DNA of 64,000 bases. Source: Microbacterium proteolyticum (lineage in GTDB: Bacteria; Actinomycetota; Actinomycetes; Actinomycetales; Microbacteriaceae). A program made the position numbers and the translations under genes. A model generated the notes under the pieces. The model did not search any database. It saw only the letters and a program-made list of their open reading frames with translations, and had not been told where the DNA came from. Positions within the stretch are counted from its first letter, which is position 1. Every line of letters begins with the position of its first letter. Of the stretch, positions 8,822-17,870 are shown piece by piece. The stretch is from assembly GCF_030818075.1 (NCBI RefSeq), contig NZ_JAUSZZ010000001.1, positions 3,534,001 through 3,598,000 on the forward strand, read 5' to 3'.

Positions 8822-8908
8822 GCGGCTTCGACAGGCTCAGCCACCTCGCGAGGACCCTGAGCCCGTCGAAGGGTACGGGCCCGGACCGGCTCAGCCACCC
8901 CGGCGGAG
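8822..8908. repeat. Family A REP-like hairpin
   Basis: CTTCGACAGGCTCAG (8826-8840) pairs with CTGAGCCCGTCGAAG (8857-8871) with one mismatch, followed by a degenerate GGCTCAGCCACC copy near 8890. It lies between the divergent methyltransferase gene and maf. Confidence 0.85.
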
Positions 8909-8928
8909 GACGACGACCCGCGCATGGG

Positions 8929-8934
8929 TAGCGT
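8929..8934 (+). promoter_or_regulatory. Putative -10 element of leaderless maf
   Basis: TAGCGT ends six bases before ATG 8941, and no ribosome binding site is visible. Confidence 0.5.
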
Positions 8935-8940
8935 TGCCGT

Positions 8941-9588
8941 ATGCGCGTGTGCTTGGCATCCACTTCTCCGGCCCGTCTGATGTTGCTCCGCCAGGCGGGG
9001 ATCGAGCCCGAGGCGCGCGCGCCGCAGGTCGACGAGGAGGCCGTCGTCGCGGAGGTCGAGGAGGCGGAGGGGCGACGGCTGCCGGCGGCGGAGCACGTGC
9101 TGCTGCTCGCCCGCCGCAAGGCGGAGGACGTCGCCCGGCGTCTGCATGCTGAAGAGCCGTCCTTCGACGGTTTCGTCATCGGGGGCGACTCGATGTTCGC
9201 GCTGGGCGACGAGATCCTCGGCAAGCCCTACACGGCCGAGGCCGCCACCGCCCGCTGGCGCGACATGCGCGGGCGCACCGGAGTTCTGCACTCGGGGCAT
9301 AGCGTGTTCCGTCTCTCCCCCGGCAGCGCGCCGCGTGAGGCGCACGCGGTCGCCGAGGCGTCGGTCACCTTCGCCGCCGACGTCGACGAGCAGGAGATCG
9401 CCGCCTACGTCGCCAGCGGCGAACCGCTGCTCGTGGCCGGGGCCTTCACCGTCGACAGCCTCGGCGGTGCGTTCATCGAACGGGTGGAAGGCGACCCCTC
9501 CACGGTGGTCGGGATGTCGCTGTCGACGGTTCGCCGACTCGTGCGCGAACTCGGGGGCTCGTGGACCGCCCTGTGGAATCGTTCGTAG
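8941..9588 (+). CDS. maf: Maf-family nucleoside triphosphate pyrophosphatase
   Basis: A 215-residue Maf protein that hydrolyses non-canonical or modified nucleoside triphosphates, protecting nucleic acids. It starts MRVCLASTSPARLMLLRQAG, containing the conserved S-x-SPxR phosphate-binding motif, and continues with GGDSMFALGDEILGKP (catalytic acid region, about residues 80-95) and a TGVLHSGHSVF segment. The C-terminal AGAFTVDSLGGAFIERVEGD is the family signature. The gene lies between the carboxylase genes, as in M. tuberculosis, and its start is leaderless by -10 position. Confidence 0.92.
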   Translation: MRVCLASTSPARLMLLRQAGIEPEARAPQVDEEAVVAEVEEAEGRRLPAAEHVLLLARRKAEDVARRLHAEEPSFDGFVIGGDSMFALGDEILGKPYTAEAATARWRDMRGRTGVLHSGHSVFRLSPGSAPREAHAVAEASVTFAADVDEQEIAAYVASGEPLLVAGAFTVDSLGGAFIERVEGDPSTVVGMSLSTVRRLVRELGGSWTALWNRS

Positions 9589-9653
9589 ACTCCCCCACAC
9601 GTTTTTCGACGTTTCTTGTGGAGGGTCGTCAAAAGGCGGGCAGGGCCCCTCGC

Positions 9654-9659
9654 TAGGCT
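9654..9659 (+). promoter_or_regulatory. Putative -10 element of accA
   Basis: TAGGCT ends six bases before ATG 9666; the spacer GGGAGG resembles a ribosome binding site but lies inside the presumed promoter. Confidence 0.5.
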
Positions 9660-9665
9660 GGGAGG

Positions 9666-11432
9666 ATGCCGAAGATCGCCAAGGTCCTTGTCGCCAACCG
9701 CGGCGAGATCGCCGTCCGTGTCATCCGCGCCGCCCGCGACTCGGGCAAGGCGTCCGTCGCCGTGTACGCCGATCAGGACCGCGACGCCCTCCACACCCGC
9801 CTCGCCGACGAGGCGTACGCGCTCGACGGCTCGACGAGCGCCGAGACCTACCTCTCCATCGAGAAGATCCTCTCCGTCGCGCGGCGCTCCGGCGCCGATG
9901 CCGTGCACCCCGGCTATGGCTTCCTCGCCGAGAACGCCGACTTCGCCCGCGCCGTCATCGGTGCCGGGCTCATCTGGATCGGCCCCTCGCCCGACGCCAT
10001 CGAAGCGCTCGGCGACAAGGTCACGGCCCGCCACGTCGCCGAGAAGGTCGGCGCGCCGCTGGCTCCCGGCACCCCGGGTCCCGTCGCGGGCGCCGACGAG
10101 GTCATCGCCTTCGCCGAGGAGGTCGGCCTGCCTATCGCCATCAAGGCCGCGTACGGCGGCGGCGGACGCGGCCTCAAGGTCGCGCGCGAACTCGACGAGG
10201 TCGCCGAGATGTTCGAGTCGGCCACGCGCGAGGCCGTCGCCGCCTTCGGCCGCGGCGAGTGCTTCGTCGAGAAGTACCTCGACAAGCCGCGCCACGTCGA
10301 GACGCAGTGCCTGGCGGATGCCGCGGGCACCGTCGTCGTCGTCTCCACGCGCGACTGCTCGCTGCAGCGCCGTCACCAGAAGCTCGTGGAGGAGGCCCCG
10401 GCCCCCTTCCTCAGCGACGAGCAGAATGCCGTGCTGTACTCGGCATCCAAGGCCATCCTCAAGGAGGTCGGCTACGTCGGTGCGGGCACGTGCGAGTTCC
10501 TCATCGGCGCCGACGGCACCATCTCGTTCCTCGAGGTGAACACGCGCCTGCAGGTGGAGCACCCCGTCTCCGAAGAGATCACCGGCCTCGACCTCGTGCG
10601 CGAGCAGTTCCGCCTCGCCGAGGGCGAGGAGCTCGGCTACGACGACCCCGCCCCGGTGGGCCACTCGATCGAGTTCCGCATCAACGGCGAGGACCCGGGC
10701 CGAGGCTTCCTGCCCCAGCCCGGTCCCATCCACGTCTTCAAGACGTTCGGCGGCCCCGGCATCCGCCTCGACTCGGGCGTCACCGCGGGCGACAGCGTCT
10801 CGGGCGCGTTCGACTCGCTGCTGGCCAAGATCATCGTCACCGGCCGTGACCGCGCGGAGGCCCTCGAGCGCTCGCGTCGGGCACTCGACGAGTTCGAGGT
10901 CGCCGGCATGCCCACTGTGCTGCCGTTCCACCGCAAGGTCGTGCGCGAGCCCGCCTTCACCGCCGAGGACGGCGCCTTCGGCGTCTTCACGCGGTGGATC
11001 GAGACCGAGTTCGTCAACGACATCCCCGCGTGGGACGGTGAGTTGGAGGCGCCCGCCGCCGCCCCCGGCCGGCACACCGTGGTCGTCGAGGTCGGCGGCA
11101 AGCGCCTCGAGGTGAGCCTGCCCGACCGCATCACCGCCGCCGCGCCTCAGGTCGGTCGGCCCGCTGCCGCTCCCCCGACCCGCCGTGCGCACGCCTCCTC
11201 CCCCACGGCCGGCGCCACGGGAGACGCGGTGAAGTCGCCGATGCAGGCCACCATCGTCAAGGTCGCGGTCGAGGAAGGTCAGCAGGTCGTCAAGGGCGAC
11301 CTGGTCGTCGTGCTCGAGGCGATGAAGATGGAGCAGCCCATCCAGGCGCATAAGGACGGGACGGTCGCCGGCATCGACGCCAACCCCGGCACCACGGTCT
11401 CGGCCGGTCACCAGCTCCTGCTGATCAGCTGA
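9666..11432 (+). CDS. accA: Acyl-CoA carboxylase alpha subunit (biotin carboxylase plus BCCP)
   Basis: A 588-residue biotin carboxylase/biotin carboxyl carrier fusion (AccA3/AccBC type). The N-terminal domain opens [19 protein letters not shown]. The ATP-grasp domain has the glycine loop [14 protein letters not shown] (about residues 161-174) and the active-site segment [17 protein letters not shown]. An alanine/proline-rich linker (about 470-520) leads to the BCCP domain, whose biotinyl lysine lies in EAMKMEQP at about 555. It partners with AccD and AccE, encoded 5.5 kb upstream, and is biotinylated by BirA. A strong hairpin follows the stop. Confidence 0.95.
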   Translation: MPKIAKVLVANRGEIAVRVIRAARDSGKASVAVYADQDRDALHTRLADEAYALDGSTSAETYLSIEKILSVARRSGADAVHPGYGFLAENADFARAVIGAGLIWIGPSPDAIEALGDKVTARHVAEKVGAPLAPGTPGPVAGADEVIAFAEEVGLPIAIKAAYGGGGRGLKVARELDEVAEMFESATREAVAAFGRGECFVEKYLDKPRHVETQCLADAAGTVVVVSTRDCSLQRRHQKLVEEAPAPFLSDEQNAVLYSASKAILKEVGYVGAGTCEFLIGADGTISFLEVNTRLQVEHPVSEEITGLDLVREQFRLAEGEELGYDDPAPVGHSIEFRINGEDPGRGFLPQPGPIHVFKTFGGPGIRLDSGVTAGDSVSGAFDSLLAKIIVTGRDRAEALERSRRALDEFEVAGMPTVLPFHRKVVREPAFTAEDGAFGVFTRWIETEFVNDIPAWDGELEAPAAAPGRHTVVVEVGGKRLEVSLPDRITAAAPQVGRPAAAPPTRRAHASSPTAGATGDAVKSPMQATIVKVAVEEGQQVVKGDLVVVLEAMKMEQPIQAHKDGTVAGIDANPGTTVSAGHQLLLIS

Positions 11433-11448
11433 CGCGTCTCGCACGAGA

Positions 11449-11489
11449 ACGGCGCCGCATCCCTTCAGGGGTTGCGGCGCCGTCGTTTT
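11449..11489 (+). terminator. Rho-independent terminator of accA
   Basis: An 11-bp perfect stem, ACGGCGCCGCA (11449-11459) with TGCGGCGCCGT (11473-11483), is followed by CGTTTT. Confidence 0.85.
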
Positions 11490-11720
11490 GCGGGGGCGTT
11501 CGTCACGGCACCCCGTTGAATCGGCGGCGCTGCGGTGTTCAGGCGTGACAGCGCGGGTGCGGCGCCGGGGTGCGGCGACCGAGGCGCGCAGCGGCCGAGG
11601 CGCAGCGCTCGGCGGGGCGGGCGGCGGGGCGAGGGCGGCCGCCGGCGCGCAGCGCGCGGCGCCGGATGGTGCGGCACGGCGGTGCGGCCCCGGGAACGCG
11701 GCACGGGCCGCCGGACCACA
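11490..11720. other. GC-rich intergenic segment, no gene seen
   Basis: Very GC-rich sequence between the accA terminator and the first family B repeat. Open frames exist on both strands but have no family-like sequence, so I see no gene. Confidence 0.5.
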
Positions 11721-12885
11721 CGCATAAACACGATTCCGGCAGAGAAACACGCTGCCGTCGTGTTTATCCGCACGAAATGCGTTTATGCCTGATCACACGC
11801 CGCAGGCCCGCGCGGGTCGCCGCCCGCGGACGCCGCGACCTCCCCCGCCGGATCGCGGCGGCAGGCGGCGGAGTGGCACGCATAAACACCGTTCGTGCGC
11901 ACAAACACGCTGCCGTCGTGTATAACCGCACGAATCGTGTTTATGCGTGATCCCACACCGCAGGCCCGCACAGGTCGCCGCCCCGGACGCCACGACCTCC
12001 CCCGCCGAATCGGGGCGGCGGGCGGCGGAAAGGCACGCATAAACACCGTTCGTGCGCAGAAACACGCTCTCAGCATGTTTCTCCGCACGGAAAGTGTTTA
12101 TGCGTGACCCCACACCACAGGCCCGCACGGGCCGCCGCCCGCGGACGCCGCGACCTCCCCCGGATCGCGGCGGCAGGCGGCGGAAAGGCACGCATAAACA
12201 CCGTTCGTGCGCAGAAACACGCTCTCAGCATGTTTCTCCGCACGAAATGCGTTTATGCATGACCCCACACCACAGGCCCGCACAGGTCGCCGCCCCGGAC
12301 GCCACGACCTCCCCCGGATCGCGGCGGCAGGCGGCGGAGTGACACGCATAAACACCGTTCGTGCGCAGAAACACGCTCTCAGCATGTTTCTGCGCACGAA
12401 ATGCGTTTATGCGAGACCCCACACCACAGGCCCGCGCGGGTCGCCGCCCGCGGACGCCGCGACCTCCCCCGCATCGCGGCGCCGGGCGGCGGAGTGGCAC
12501 GCATAAACACCGTTCGTGCGCACAAACACGCTCTCAGCATGTTTCTCCGCACGGAAAGTGTTTATGCGTGATCCCACACCACAGGCCCGCACGGGTCGCC
12601 GCCCCGGACGCCGCGACCTCCCCCGCCGGATCGCGGCGGCGGGCGGCGGAGTGACACGCATAAACACCGTTCGTGCGCGGAAACACGCTCTCAGCATGTT
12701 TCTACGCACGGAAAGTGTTTATGCGTGATCCCACGCCGCCGGCCCGCGCGGGTCGCCGCCCGCGGACGCCGCGACCTCCCCCGGATCGCGGCGCCGGGCG
12801 GCGGAGCCGCGCGCATAAACACCGTTCGTGCGCGGAAACACGCTCTGAGCATGTTTCTGCGCACGAAGTGTGTTTATGCGTGGCC
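11721..12885. repeat. Array of eight 155-bp palindromic units (family B)
   Basis: Units begin at 11721, 11879, 12036, 12191, 12345, 12500, 12657 and 12812 (period 154-158). Each has a 69-bp imperfect palindrome, for example 12036-12104, with 29-base arms starting CGCATAAAC and ending GTTTATGCG around a loop of about 11 bases (CGCTCTCAGCA in most copies). A GC-rich spacer of about 86 bp containing CGGCGG tracts separates palindromes. The first two copies have a different inner stem (ACACG-CTGCCGT-CGTGT) that still pairs. The array sits between convergent accA and lpdA; open frames through it are by-products of the repeat. Confidence 0.95.
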
Positions 12886-12974
12886 ACGCGGCGCGGGCAG
12901 AACGCGCGGGAGCGCACGCGGCGCGGAGGGAACGCCCGGGAGCGCACGCGGCGCGGACGGAACGCGCGAGGGTT
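12885..12974. repeat. Three tandem 30-bp repeats
   Basis: CACGCGGCGCGG recurs at 12885, 12915 and 12945 with closely matching downstream bases, directly abutting the family B array. Confidence 0.85.
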
Positions 12975-12991
12975 GGTGGCCGCGCGGGGGT

Positions 12992-13015
12992 GGATGCCGC
13001 GTGGGCGCGGCATCC
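12992..13015 (-). terminator. Putative terminator of lpdA
   Basis: GGATGCCGC (12992-13000) pairs perfectly with GCGGCATCC (13007-13015) across a 6-base loop, just downstream of the minus-strand stop at 13022. Confidence 0.55.
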
Positions 13016-13021
13016 GGGAGC

Positions 13022-14473
13022 TCAGTCCTCGCCGGGGTCGTCGCGGTCGACGATGTGCATCGCGCGGGCGGCGTCGGTGATGCTCGACGTGAGCGACGGG
13101 TACACCGCGAACACCCGCGCGACCTGGTCGACCGTGAGACGACGCTCCACGGCGATCGCGATCGGGTAGATGAGCTCCGACGCCTTCGGGCCGACGATCA
13201 CGCCGCCCATCACGGTGCCGCTCCCCTTGCGGGCGATGAGCTTGACGAAACCGTCGGTGATGCCCTGCATCTTGGCGCGGGGATTGGCCGACAGCGGCAG
13301 CTTGCGCACGACGCCGGCGATGCGGCCCTCGGTCACGTCCTGCTCGCTGAAGCCGACGGTGGCGATCTCGGGCGCGGTGAAGATGTTGGCCGTGATGCGG
13401 CGCGTCTCGAGCGGGATGACGATGTCGCCGAGCGCGTGGAAGATCGCCTGACGGCCCTGCATGGATGCCACCGAGGCCAACGGGAAGAAGTTCGTGCAAT
13501 CGCCGGCGGCGTAGATGTTGGGCACCGAGGTGCGCGCGACGCGGTTGACACGGATGTGACCGGATGCCGTCATCTGCACACCCGCCTGCTCGAGGCCGAG
13601 ACCGGCGGTGTTGGGGATCGACCCCACGGCCATGAGGCAGTGGCTGCCCTCGATCGTCTGGCCGTCGGCGAGGGTGACCACGACACCGTCGCCGGTGTTG
13701 ACGACGGACTCGGCGCGCGCCTTCGCCAGCAGAGTCATGCCGCCGCGCTGGAAGACGCGTTCCAGCACCGCGGCGGCATCCTGATCCTCACCGGGAAGCA
13801 CCTGGTCGCGGCTCGAGACGAGCGTGACCTTGGCGCCGAGGTTCATGTACGCGGAGGCGAACTCCGCCCCCGTGACGCCCGAGCCGACGACGATGAGGTG
13901 CGAGGGCACCGACTTCATGTTGTAGAGCTGCGTCCACGTGAGGATGCGCTCGCCGTCGGGCTTAGCCGAGGCCAGTTCGCGGGGCGAGGCGCCGACCGAG
14001 ACGACGAGCGTCTCCGCCTCGACGCGGTCGAAATCGGTCCCGCCGGCCTCGGTCGACACCACGACCGCGCCGGAACCGTCGAGACGGCCGTGCCCGGAGA
14101 TGATGCGCACCCCGGCCTCGAGCAGCGACGAGCGCATGTCGTCGGACTGCTGACGCGCGAGCGAGAGCAGGCGCTGGTTGACGGCGGCGAGGTTGATCGC
14201 CACCTCGGGGGTCAGCGGCTTGCCGCGGTCGTCTTTGGCGAACAACTGCACGCCCAGGCTGCTGGCGTTGCGGATCGCGACGGCGGCATCGGCCGTGGCG
14301 ATCAGGGTCTTCGAGGGCACGACGTCGGTGATGACGGCGGAGCCGCCGACACCCGCACGCTCCACGAGGGTGACGTCCGCGCCCAGCTGCGCCGCGGACA
14401 GGGCGGCCTCGTAGCCGCCGGGGCCGCCCCCGACGATCGCGACGGACTGCTTGCGCTCGAAGCTCTGCACCAT
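13022..14473 (-). CDS. lpdA: LpdA-type flavoprotein, NAD(P)H dehydrogenase (quinone) family
   Basis: A 483-residue member of the pyridine nucleotide-disulfide oxidoreductase family, with an FAD dinucleotide fold (VAIVGGGPGGYEAALSAAQ), a NAD(P) fold (LIVVGSGVTGAEFASAYMNLG), the AAGDCTNFFPLA FAD motif and a dimerisation domain. The redox-active CxxxxC expected after the first FAD strand is absent: the segment reads GVGGSAVITDVVPSK. The C-terminal HPT active-site motif is replaced by YPSLTSS. It therefore cannot be a classical lipoamide dehydrogenase; M. tuberculosis LpdA (Rv3303c), in the same neighbourhood, is likewise atypical and acts as a quinone reductase. ATG 14473 is preferred (CAGAAT seven bases upstream); ATG 14482 is possible. 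Confidence 0.85.
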   Translation of the reverse strand: MVQSFERKQSVAIVGGGPGGYEAALSAAQLGADVTLVERAGVGGSAVITDVVPSKTLIATADAAVAIRNASSLGVQLFAKDDRGKPLTPEVAINLAAVNQRLLSLARQQSDDMRSSLLEAGVRIISGHGRLDGSGAVVVSTEAGGTDFDRVEAETLVVSVGASPRELASAKPDGERILTWTQLYNMKSVPSHLIVVGSGVTGAEFASAYMNLGAKVTLVSSRDQVLPGEDQDAAAVLERVFQRGGMTLLAKARAESVVNTGDGVVVTLADGQTIEGSHCLMAVGSIPNTAGLGLEQAGVQMTASGHIRVNRVARTSVPNIYAAGDCTNFFPLASVASMQGRQAIFHALGDIVIPLETRRITANIFTAPEIATVGFSEQDVTEGRIAGVVRKLPLSANPRAKMQGITDGFVKLIARKGSGTVMGGVIVGPKASELIYPIAIAVERRLTVDQVARVFAVYPSLTSSITDAARAMHIVDRDDPGED

Positions 14474-14574
14474 GACATCCATTCTGTCAGCGCGACGGGG
14501 GCGGCCGACCCGCCCGCCGTTGCGCGACACGCGCACCACGGGCCCGGCGCCTGGCCCGCGGGCGCCGCCCTTCC

Positions 14575-14580
14575 TAGAGT
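14575..14580 (+). promoter_or_regulatory. Putative -10 element of punA
   Basis: TAGAGT is followed by six G residues and then ATG 14587, the same geometry as accA and maf. Confidence 0.5.
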
Positions 14581-14586
14581 GGGGGG

Positions 14587-15420
14587 ATGTCCAACAGCAC
14601 TCCTCACCCGCTCGACGACCCGGCGGTCGACCCGTTCGAGGTCGCCCAGGCGGCAGCGCACGACATCGCCCGCCTCTCGGGCGTGGCGCACCACGACATC
14701 GCCGTGACCCTCGGCTCCGGCTGGGGCCGCGCCGCCGAACTCATCGGCGAGGAGACGGCGTCGTTCCCCGCCACCGAGGTCACCGGCTTCTCGAAACCCG
14801 CCCTCGAGGGGCACGTGGGCACGCTCCGCAGCGTCCGCACCCCGAGCGGCAAGAACGTGCTCGTCATCGGCGCGCGCACGCACTACTACGAAGGCCACGG
14901 CGTGCGCCGGGTCGTGCACAGCGTGCGCACGGCGGCGGCCACGGGTGCGACCACGATGATCCTCACCAACGGCGCCGGCGGCATCCGCGAAACGTGGAAG
15001 CCCGGCCAACCCGTGCTCATCAGCGACCACATCAACCTCACCGCCGACTCGCCGCTCGAGGGCGCGACCTTCGTCGACCTCACCGACCTCTACTCGTCAC
15101 GGCTGCGTGAGATCGCGCGCGGGATCGACCCGTCGCTCGACGAGGGCGTGTACTGCCAGTTCCGCGGCCCGCACTACGAGACACCGGCCGAGGTGCAGAT
15201 GGCCAAGACCATCGGCGGGCACATCGTCGGGATGTCCACGGCGCTCGAAGCGATCGCCGCGCGGCAGGCGGGCATGGAAATCCTCGGCTTCTCGCTCATC
15301 ACGAACCTGGCCGCGGGCATCCAGCAGACGCCGCTCAGCCACGCGGAGGTGCTCGAAGCCGGGCGTGACGCCGAGCCCGTCATCTCGGCGCTGCTGGCCC
15401 GCGTGATCGGGGCGCTGTGA
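14587..15420 (+). CDS. punA: Purine nucleoside phosphorylase
   Basis: A 277-residue trimeric-type (class I) purine nucleoside phosphorylase, which splits inosine and guanosine with phosphate into base and ribose-1-phosphate. Visible family segments are VTLGSGWGRAAELIGEE near residue 40, the phosphate-site EGHVGTL and RTHYYEGHG, TNGAGGI and DHINLTADSPL in the centre, YCQFRGPHYETPAEVQM, and GMSTALEAIAARQAG near 220. The gene overlaps the next one by four bases (GTGA), linking base release to handling of the sugar phosphate. Confidence 0.93.
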   Translation: MSNSTPHPLDDPAVDPFEVAQAAAHDIARLSGVAHHDIAVTLGSGWGRAAELIGEETASFPATEVTGFSKPALEGHVGTLRSVRTPSGKNVLVIGARTHYYEGHGVRRVVHSVRTAAATGATTMILTNGAGGIRETWKPGQPVLISDHINLTADSPLEGATFVDLTDLYSSRLREIARGIDPSLDEGVYCQFRGPHYETPAEVQMAKTIGGHIVGMSTALEAIAARQAGMEILGFSLITNLAAGIQQTPLSHAEVLEAGRDAEPVISALLARVIGAL

Positions 15421-17360
15421 GCGCGGGCGTCGCCGGTCTCGGCCTCCCGGGCGCCGACGACGCGGCATCCCGAGGAGAGGGCGGCGGCTCCGTCGACACG
15501 CACCTCGAGGCCGCTCGCGCCTGGCTCGCGCAGGATCCGGATGCCGTGACCCGCGACGAGCTGACCGCGCTGCTGGCGCGGGTGGAGGACGGGGATGCCG
15601 CAGCCGCGGACGACCTCGCGGATCGCTTCTCCACGCGTCTGGCGTTCGGCACCGCGGGGCTGCGCGGTGCGCTGGGCGCCGGCCCCAACCGCATGAACCG
15701 CGTGCTGGTGGCGCAGGCGGCGGCGGGTTTCGCCGCCTACCTGCGCGAGCGGTCCGCCGGCGACACGCCGACCGTCGTGGTCGGCTTCGACGGTCGACGC
15801 AACTCCGACGTGTTCGCCCGCGACTCGGTCGAGATCTTCGCCGGAGCCGGGCTGAACGCCGTGCTGCTGCCCCGGACGCTCCCGACGCCCGTGCTCGCCT
15901 TCGCCGTCCGCCACCTCGGCGCCGACGCGGGGGTGATGGTGACGGCCAGCCACAACCCGCCGGACGACAACGGCTACAAGGTCTATCTCGGCGGCGCCGA
16001 CGCGGGAGCGCAGATCGTCTCGCCCGCCGACGGCGAGATCGCCGCGCACATCCAGCGCATCGCCGACGCGGGGAACATCACCGTGCTGCCCCGCTCCGTC
16101 GGGTACGCCAACGCGCCCGAATCGCTGGTCGACGCGTACGTCGCCGCCAGCGCGGCCGTGGCCCCAGCACCCACCGGGGCGGACGGCCTGCGCTGGGTCT
16201 ACACCGCGATGCACGGGGTGGGATGGGAGACCGTCTCGCGCGTGCTGGCCGAGGCCGGATACCCGGCCCCCACCCTCGTCGAGGCGCAGATCGAGCCGGA
16301 CGGACGTTTCCCCACCGTCGCCTTCCCCAACCCGGAAGAACCGGGCGCGATGGACCTCGCCTTCGAGACCGCGCGGGCGTCGGACGCCGAACTCGTCATC
16401 GCGAACGACCCGGATGCCGACCGCCTCGCCGTCGCCATCCCCGACGCCGACGCCGAGGGCGGCTGGCGGCGGCTCACCGGCAACGAGATCGGGCTGCTGC
16501 TCGGTTGGCGGGCGGCGCGGGCGGTGGCGGCGGCGCGCGACGCCGGCGCAGCGGACCGCACGACGCCGGCCGGTGTCGCCGGTGCGGGTGCGGGACTGCC
16601 GGCCGGCGCAGACGCGGTCGTCCCCGCCCACACGGGCGGGGCGGATGCCGTGCTCCCGGCCGAGGCCGACGCAGCGGACGCGGGACTTGCGGCAGCCGCC
16701 GGCGCAGCGGACGCCTCGGTCGAGCGCGGCGGCAGCGCCCCGGCATCCCTCGCCTGCTCGCTCGTGTCGTCGCCGGGCCTGCAGGCGGTCGCTGAGCACT
16801 ACGGGCTCGACTTCCACGCCACGCTCACCGGGTTCAAGTGGATCTCGCGGGCGCCGGGCATCGTGTTCGGCTTCGAGGAAGCCCTGGGCTACCTCGTGAA
16901 CCCGGAGACGGTACGCGACAAGGACGGCATCTCGGCCGCCGTCGCGCTTCTCGGCATGGCGGCCGAGGCACGGGGCGAGGGCCGCACGATCGCCGACCTG
17001 CTGAAGGAGTTTCGCGACACCTTCGGCGCGTTCGCCAGCGACCAGATCTCCGTGCGCGTCAGCGACGTGGGCGAGATCGCCGGGATCATGGCATCCCTCC
17101 GCGCCCAGCCGCCGTCCGCGGTGGGCGAGGTCGCCGTGTCGCGCATCGACGATCTGCTCCACGGCGTCGACGGTCTGCCGCCGGGCGACGTGCTGCGCAT
17201 CTGGCTCGACGACGGCTCGCGGGTGATCGTGCGCCCGAGCGGCACCGAGCCGAAGCTGAAGCTGTACCTCGACGTGCGCGGGTCGTCGGCGAAGAAGGCC
17301 GCGCGGCGGCTGTCGGCGCTGCGGGCCGGGGCGCACGAGCTGCTGGCGTCGGTGCGCTGA
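15417..17360 (+). CDS. Phosphohexomutase (phosphomannomutase/phosphoglucomutase family)
   Basis: A 647-residue alpha-D-phosphohexomutase, likely the PmmB/PgcA type that interconverts hexose or pentose 1- and 6(5)-phosphates. It has the phosphoserine loop TASHNPPDDNGYKVY (about residues 178-192), the metal loop NDPDADRLA (about 328-336) and the C-terminal phosphate-binding RPSGTEPKLKLY (about 606-617). It is longer than usual because of an alanine/glycine-rich low-complexity insertion between GLLLGWRAARA (about 360) and LACSLVSSPG (about 442). The start is the GTG overlapping the punA stop. The last 11 codons are part of a 67-bp tandem duplication that continues downstream. Confidence 0.88.
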   Translation: MSAGVAGLGLPGADDAASRGEGGGSVDTHLEAARAWLAQDPDAVTRDELTALLARVEDGDAAAADDLADRFSTRLAFGTAGLRGALGAGPNRMNRVLVAQAAAGFAAYLRERSAGDTPTVVVGFDGRRNSDVFARDSVEIFAGAGLNAVLLPRTLPTPVLAFAVRHLGADAGVMVTASHNPPDDNGYKVYLGGADAGAQIVSPADGEIAAHIQRIADAGNITVLPRSVGYANAPESLVDAYVAASAAVAPAPTGADGLRWVYTAMHGVGWETVSRVLAEAGYPAPTLVEAQIEPDGRFPTVAFPNPEEPGAMDLAFETARASDAELVIANDPDADRLAVAIPDADAEGGWRRLTGNEIGLLLGWRAARAVAAARDAGAADRTTPAGVAGAGAGLPAGADAVVPAHTGGADAVLPAEADAADAGLAAAAGAADASVERGGSAPASLACSLVSSPGLQAVAEHYGLDFHATLTGFKWISRAPGIVFGFEEALGYLVNPETVRDKDGISAAVALLGMAAEARGEGRTIADLLKEFRDTFGAFASDQISVRVSDVGEIAGIMASLRAQPPSAVGEVAVSRIDDLLHGVDGLPPGDVLRIWLDDGSRVIVRPSGTEPKLKLYLDVRGSSAKKAARRLSALRAGAHELLASVR

Positions 17361-17527
17361 GGGGGAGTCAGGTCCCCTGCTCCGAGGTGGCCCCGGGGCG
17401 CACGATCTGCTGGCGTCGGTGCGCTGAGGGGGAGTCAGGTCCCCTGCTCCGAGGTGGCCCCGGGGCGCACGATCGGCTGGCGTCGGGGCGCTGAGGGGGA
17501 GTCGGGTCCCCTGCTCCGAGGTGGCCC
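17327..17527 (+). repeat. Three tandem 67-bp copies carrying the phosphohexomutase 3' end
   Basis: Copy 1 holds the last codons and stop of the phosphohexomutase gene. Copies 2 (from about 17394) and 3 (from about 17461) repeat those codons, the stop, a GGGGAGTCAGGTCCCC hairpin and a half-copy of the family C palindrome (GTGGCCCCGGGGCG) with few changes. Confidence 0.9.
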
Positions 17528-17744
17528 CGGGGCGACAGAAATGGCCCCGGGGCCACGCCGGCGCTTGCGGCCACCGACCCGCGCCGCGCACCACCAGCCG
17601 ACCGCAGCGCCCCCGTGGCCCCGGGGCGACAGAAATGGCCCCGGGGCCACGCCGGCGCTTGCGGCCACCGACCCGCGCCGCGCACCACCAGCCGACCGCA
17701 GCGCCCCCGTGGCCCCGGGGCGTCAGAAATGACCACGGGGCCAC
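17521..17744. repeat. Family C palindromes, upstream cluster (three copies)
   Basis: Copies at 17521-17556, 17615-17650 and 17709-17744, 94 bp apart. Each is a 36-bp inverted repeat, GTGGCCCCGGGGC-GACAGAAAT-GGCCCCGGGGCCAC in order, whose arms each contain the palindrome GGCCCCGGGGCC. The 58-bp spacers are near-identical to each other. Confidence 0.95.
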
Positions 17745-17870
17745 CCGCGCGATTCACGATGACGAAGCTGCCGGCCGAGCGCTTCTTCACATCTGGCGAA
17801 TCTGGGTGCCTGTCCACACCGGGGGTCTTCGAGCCCTGAATGCGCGCCGGTCGAGACCAGACTCGGCCTC

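Noticed and set aside
11721..12885. Small protein genes reading through the 155-bp repeats on both strands
   Set aside because: Every frame is a translation of the repeat unit, no candidate has a ribosome binding site or recognisable family, and both strands are equally open because of high G+C and the palindromes.
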